DNA of 7,112 nucleotides from an uncultured bacterium (GTDB lineage Bacteria > Bacillota > Clostridia > Oscillospirales > Oscillospiraceae), in assembly GCA_949286295.1 (NCBI GenBank), contig CASECK010000013.1, positions 1 to 7,112 on the forward strand, read 5' to 3'. The first letter of the stretch is position 1, and each line of letters begins with the position of its first letter. Position numbers and translations under genes: made by a program. The notes below the pieces were generated by a model. That model saw only the letters and a program-made list of their open reading frames with translations. It was not told where the DNA came from and did not search any database. This document shows positions 4,833 to 7,112 of the stretch, piece after piece.

Positions 4833-6398
4833 TTACTGGAAGTCAGGCAGGTACTGCTTGACAATGTCCAGCAGCTCGCCGCTGCGGACCATTTTCTCCA
4901 CCTGGGCGATGTCGGGCCAAATCTCCCGGTCCACCTCGAAGAAGCCGACCTTCTCCCGCACGTGCTGGTACAGGGCCTCGTGCAGGGGGGTGATGCCCTG
5001 GCCGTGGGTGTTCAGGCGGCGGCGGATGTCGATGGCCTGGCAGGCGGTCAGCAGCTCCAGCGCCAGCACGGACAGGGTGTTCTGGACAATCATGCCGGCC
5101 TTGCGCCCGGCGGTGGTGCCCATGGACACGATGTCCTCCTGGTTGGCGGAGGAGGGGATGGAGTCCACGGAGGCGGGGTGGGCGTAGACCTTGTTCTCAG
5201 ACACCATGGAGGCGGCGGCGTACTGCACAATCATAAAGCCGGAGTTGACGCCGCCCTGGGTGGTGAGGAAGGGGGTCAGGCCGTTGGACAGCGCGGCGTT
5301 GACCATGCGCTCGGTGCGCCGCTCAGAGGCGTTGGCAATCTCGGAGCAGGCGATGCCCAGGGTGTCGAAGGGGATGGCCATGGGCTCGCCATGGAAGTTG
5401 CCGCCGGAGATGACCGCCTCGTCCTCCAGGAACATCAGCGGGTTGTCGGTGACGGCGTTGAGCTCAATCTCCACCTTGTCCAGCACATAGTCCAGCGCGT
5501 CGCGGACGGCGCCGTGGAGCTGGGGGATACAGCGCAGGGCATAGGCGTCCTGGACCCGGTCGGTCTGGCAGTTGTCCAGAATCTCAGAGCCCTCCAGCAG
5601 CATCCTCATGTTCTGGGCCACCAGCATCTGGCCCTTCTGGCCCCGGACCTGATGGATGCGGGGGTCGAAGGCGTTGCGCAGGCCGGTGAGGCCCTCGAAG
5701 TCCATAGAGCCGATGACGTCGCCCAGCTGGGCCGCGCAGATGGTGTCGTACAGGGCCAGGGAGCCCACGGAGGTCATGGCGCAGGTGCCGTTGGTCAGGC
5801 CCAGGCCCTCCTTGCTCACCAGGGTGTCCAGGGTCTTGATGCCCGCCTTGGCCATGGCCTCGGCGCCAGTCATGGTCACGCCCTGGTACACGGCCATCCC
5901 CTTGCCCAGCAGGGGCAGGGACATATGGGCCAGCGGCGCCAGGTCGCCGGAGGAGCCCAGGGAGCCCTTCTGGGGCACCACCGGGTGGACGCCCTTGTTG
6001 AGCATCTCAATCATCATTTCCACCAGGATGGGGCGGACGCCGGACACGCCCACGCACAGGGCGTTGGCCCGCAGCAGCAGCATACCGCGCACCACTTCCT
6101 CGGCATAGGGTTCGCCGGTGGCGGTGCAGTGGCTCAAAATCAGGTTGGTGGACAGCTGGTTGCTCATCTCGGCGCTGACGGCCACCTTCTGAAAGTCGCC
6201 AAAGCCGGTGGTGATGCCATAGGCCACCCGCTTCTCCGCGGCGATTTTCTCAGCCAGGGCCCGGGATTTCTGCATAGCCTCCAGCGCGGAGGGGGCCAGC
6301 TCCACAGTGGCGCCGAAGCGGGCGACGGCCACAAAACTCTCTAAGGTGAGGCTGTGTCCGTCCAAAACGACGTGCTTGATTGCCTTGGGGTTATACAT
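4833..6398 (-). CDS. hutH: Histidine ammonia-lyase (aromatic amino acid lyase family)
   Basis: This 521-residue enzyme, if a true HutH, removes ammonia from L-histidine to give trans-urocanate using the self-made MIO cofactor; it is cytoplasmic and homotetrameric in the family. Visible motifs are the catalytic loop Tyr in AYGITTGFG (Tyr60), LSHCTATGEP with His90, the MIO segment GSLGSSGDLAPLAHM (SSG at 149-151 in place of the usual ASG), LTNGT (Asn203), QDAYALRCIPQLHGA (283-297), TDNPLMF (Asn319), GNFHGEP (334-339) and SANQEDIVSM (417-426). The Glu in NQED (Glu421) corresponds to the residue typical of histidine rather than phenylalanine or tyrosine lyases. Length is normal. AAGGAG (6411-6416) lies 12 nt before the ATG, slightly far. 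Gaps of about 80 nt separate it from both neighbours on the same strand, consistent with an operon. A related MIO aminomutase cannot be excluded. Confidence 0.92.
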   Translation of the reverse strand: MYNPKAIKHVVLDGHSLTLESFVAVARFGATVELAPSALEAMQKSRALAEKIAAEKRVAYGITTGFGDFQKVAVSAEMSNQLSTNLILSHCTATGEPYAEEVVRGMLLLRANALCVGVSGVRPILVEMMIEMLNKGVHPVVPQKGSLGSSGDLAPLAHMSLPLLGKGMAVYQGVTMTGAEAMAKAGIKTLDTLVSKEGLGLTNGTCAMTSVGSLALYDTICAAQLGDVIGSMDFEGLTGLRNAFDPRIHQVRGQKGQMLVAQNMRMLLEGSEILDNCQTDRVQDAYALRCIPQLHGAVRDALDYVLDKVEIELNAVTDNPLMFLEDEAVISGGNFHGEPMAIPFDTLGIACSEIANASERRTERMVNAALSNGLTPFLTTQGGVNSGFMIVQYAAASMVSENKVYAHPASVDSIPSSANQEDIVSMGTTAGRKAGMIVQNTLSVLALELLTACQAIDIRRRLNTHGQGITPLHEALYQHVREKVGFFEVDREIWPDIAQVEKMVRSGELLDIVKQYLPDFQ

Positions 6399-6410
6399 GA
6401 TGATTCAGTT

Positions 6411-6416
6411 CTCCTT
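6411..6416 (-). promoter_or_regulatory. Ribosome binding site of hutH
   Basis: AAGGAG on the - strand, 12 nt before ATG 6398. The spacing is longer than ideal, but no better in-frame start is near. Confidence 0.6.
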
Positions 6417-6457
6417 CCGTATGGATAATGGACTTTGGGATGGCGGCAGGCCGTCAA

Positions 6458-6474
6458 CCGCCCGCGGGGGGCGG
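6458..6474 (-). repeat. GC hairpin in the transporter-hutH gap
   Basis: CCGCCC (6458-6463) pairs with GGGCGG (6469-6474) around a 5-nt loop, just after the transporter stop. An alternative pairing joins GGCGG (6442-6446) with CCGCC (6458-6462). No T-run follows on the - strand, so read-through into hutH is expected. Confidence 0.45.
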
Positions 6475-6479
6475 GGAGG

Positions 6480-7112
6480 TTAGATAAACTGTGCCACGAT
6501 GATGGCGCAGATCATCAGCGGGATATTGAAGGCGATAAAGGTGGGCACACAGGTGTCCCAGATGTGGTCGTGCTGTCCGTCGGCATTCAGGCCGGACGTG
6601 GGGCCCAGGGTGGTGTCGGAAGCGGGGGAACCGGCGTCGCCCAGGGCGGCGGCGGCGGACATCAGCATGATGGTGGCCGCGGGGGAGAAGCCAATGTGGT
6701 CACACAGGGGGACAAACAGCACAGCCAGAACGGGCACAGTGCCGAAGGAGGTGCCGATGCCCATGGTGACCAGCAGGCCGATGAGGGTGATGACGGTGGC
6801 GGCGATCCACTTGTTGCCGCCCATGGCGTCAATACCGGCCTTAACCAGGGCGTCAACGCCGCCGGTGGCCTTCATAACCTCGGCATAGCCGCCGGCAACC
6901 AGCATCACGAAGGCAATCAGGCCCATCAGCTGCACGCCGCCGGCCAGCTGCTCGTCAATCTGGTTCCACTTGATGGCGCCGAACACGACCATCACCAGCA
7001 CGCCGCACAGGGCGGACAGGGCCAGGTCCTGGGCGATCACCTGGACGATGACCACGACCACCATGGCCACCATGGTCACATAGTGGCGGTACTCCAGCTT
7101 CTCGCTGACCGC
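6480..7112 (-). CDS. NhaC/YuiF-type Na+/H+ antiporter-family transporter, C-terminal part (N-terminus outside window)
   Basis: The frame stays open to the window edge, reading AVSEKLEYRHY before the first possible GTG, so 210 C-terminal residues are present and the true start lies to the right. It is a membrane protein with hydrophobic segments at about fragment residues 11-28, 30-47, 60-75, 101-118, 121-137 and 187-208. Conserved family stretches are GIGTSFGTVPVLAVLFVPLC (118-137) and AGSPASDTTLGPTSGLNADG (160-179), followed by QHDHIWDTCVPTF. This ending is typical of YuiF-like members of the Na+/H+ antiporter family, which have been predicted by regulon analysis to carry histidine or another amino acid. 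Lying directly before hutH and a racemase, it is plausibly the histidine importer of the cluster. The substrate is inferred; ion antiport remains the alternative. Confidence 0.85.
   Translation of the reverse strand, partial: AVSEKLEYRHYVTMVAMVVVVIVQVIAQDLALSALCGVLVMVVFGAIKWNQIDEQLAGGVQLMGLIAFVMLVAGGYAEVMKATGGVDALVKAGIDAMGGNKWIAATVITLIGLLVTMGIGTSFGTVPVLAVLFVPLCDHIGFSPAATIMLMSAAAALGDAGSPASDTTLGPTSGLNADGQHDHIWDTCVPTFIAFNIPLMICAIIVAQFI

Noticed and set aside
3715..5187. + strand open frame of 490 codons spanning the non-coding region, the racemase gene and the hutH end
   Set aside because: Most of it is antisense to two recognised genes. The unshared first part is Arg-rich with no convincing ribosome binding site.
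4782..6344. Very long + strand open frame (520 codons) opposite hutH
   Set aside because: It is antisense to a clearly recognised lyase and its translation is a low-complexity His/Gly/Gln/Val mix, as expected from the complement of GC-rich codons. No start signal or family motif is seen.
6425..6457. Possible - strand promoter before hutH (TTGACG and CATTAT)
   Set aside because: The spacing is 21 bp and the -10 matches only 4 of 6 positions; transcription from upstream of the transporter is simpler.

Overview
The window looks like chromosomal DNA from a GC-rich, gut-type Firmicute, probably a clostridial Oscillospiraceae-like organism. That placement is an inference: the evidence is about 70% GC in hand-counted stretches, strong AGGAGG-type ribosome binding sites, sigma-A-like promoters, and a YhaN-type ATPase, a signal peptidase I and a YerC/YecD TrpR-like regulator in a row. 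No rRNA, tRNA, CRISPR array, transposase or integrase is visible.

Left part (1-2800, + strand): the C-terminal 505 residues of a YhaN/SbcC-like coiled-coil ATPase come first. A near-consensus promoter (TTGCAA-17 bp-TATAAT) follows directly after its stop and drives lepB (signal peptidase I), then a TrpR-like YerC/YecD regulator. A strong rho-independent terminator closes this unit.

Middle part (about 2800-3970): this is a compositionally different island. It has a long dyad, a MerR-type promoter with a 19-bp spacer and an ACGT-T-ACGT dyad, and a MerR/TipAL-like regulator gene at about 50% GC. About 260 nt of non-coding DNA rich in hairpins follows, and then a terminator shared with the convergent genes. 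It looks horizontally acquired, although no mobility gene is present.

Right part (3970-7112, - strand): a three-gene cluster read right to left. It holds a NhaC/YuiF-type transporter (N-terminus outside the window), a histidine ammonia-lyase-family enzyme (hutH), and a DapF-fold, PLP-independent racemase with both catalytic cysteines that resembles the CntK/histidine racemase branch more than true diaminopimelate epimerase. The most attractive reading is a histidine module: a possible histidine permease, a racemase interconverting D- and L-histidine, and a lyase that makes urocanate. The later hut genes (hutU, hutI) are not in the window. A large GC-rich hairpin lies between hutH and the racemase gene and may set their relative expression. 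This cluster is the best candidate for a little-described system here.
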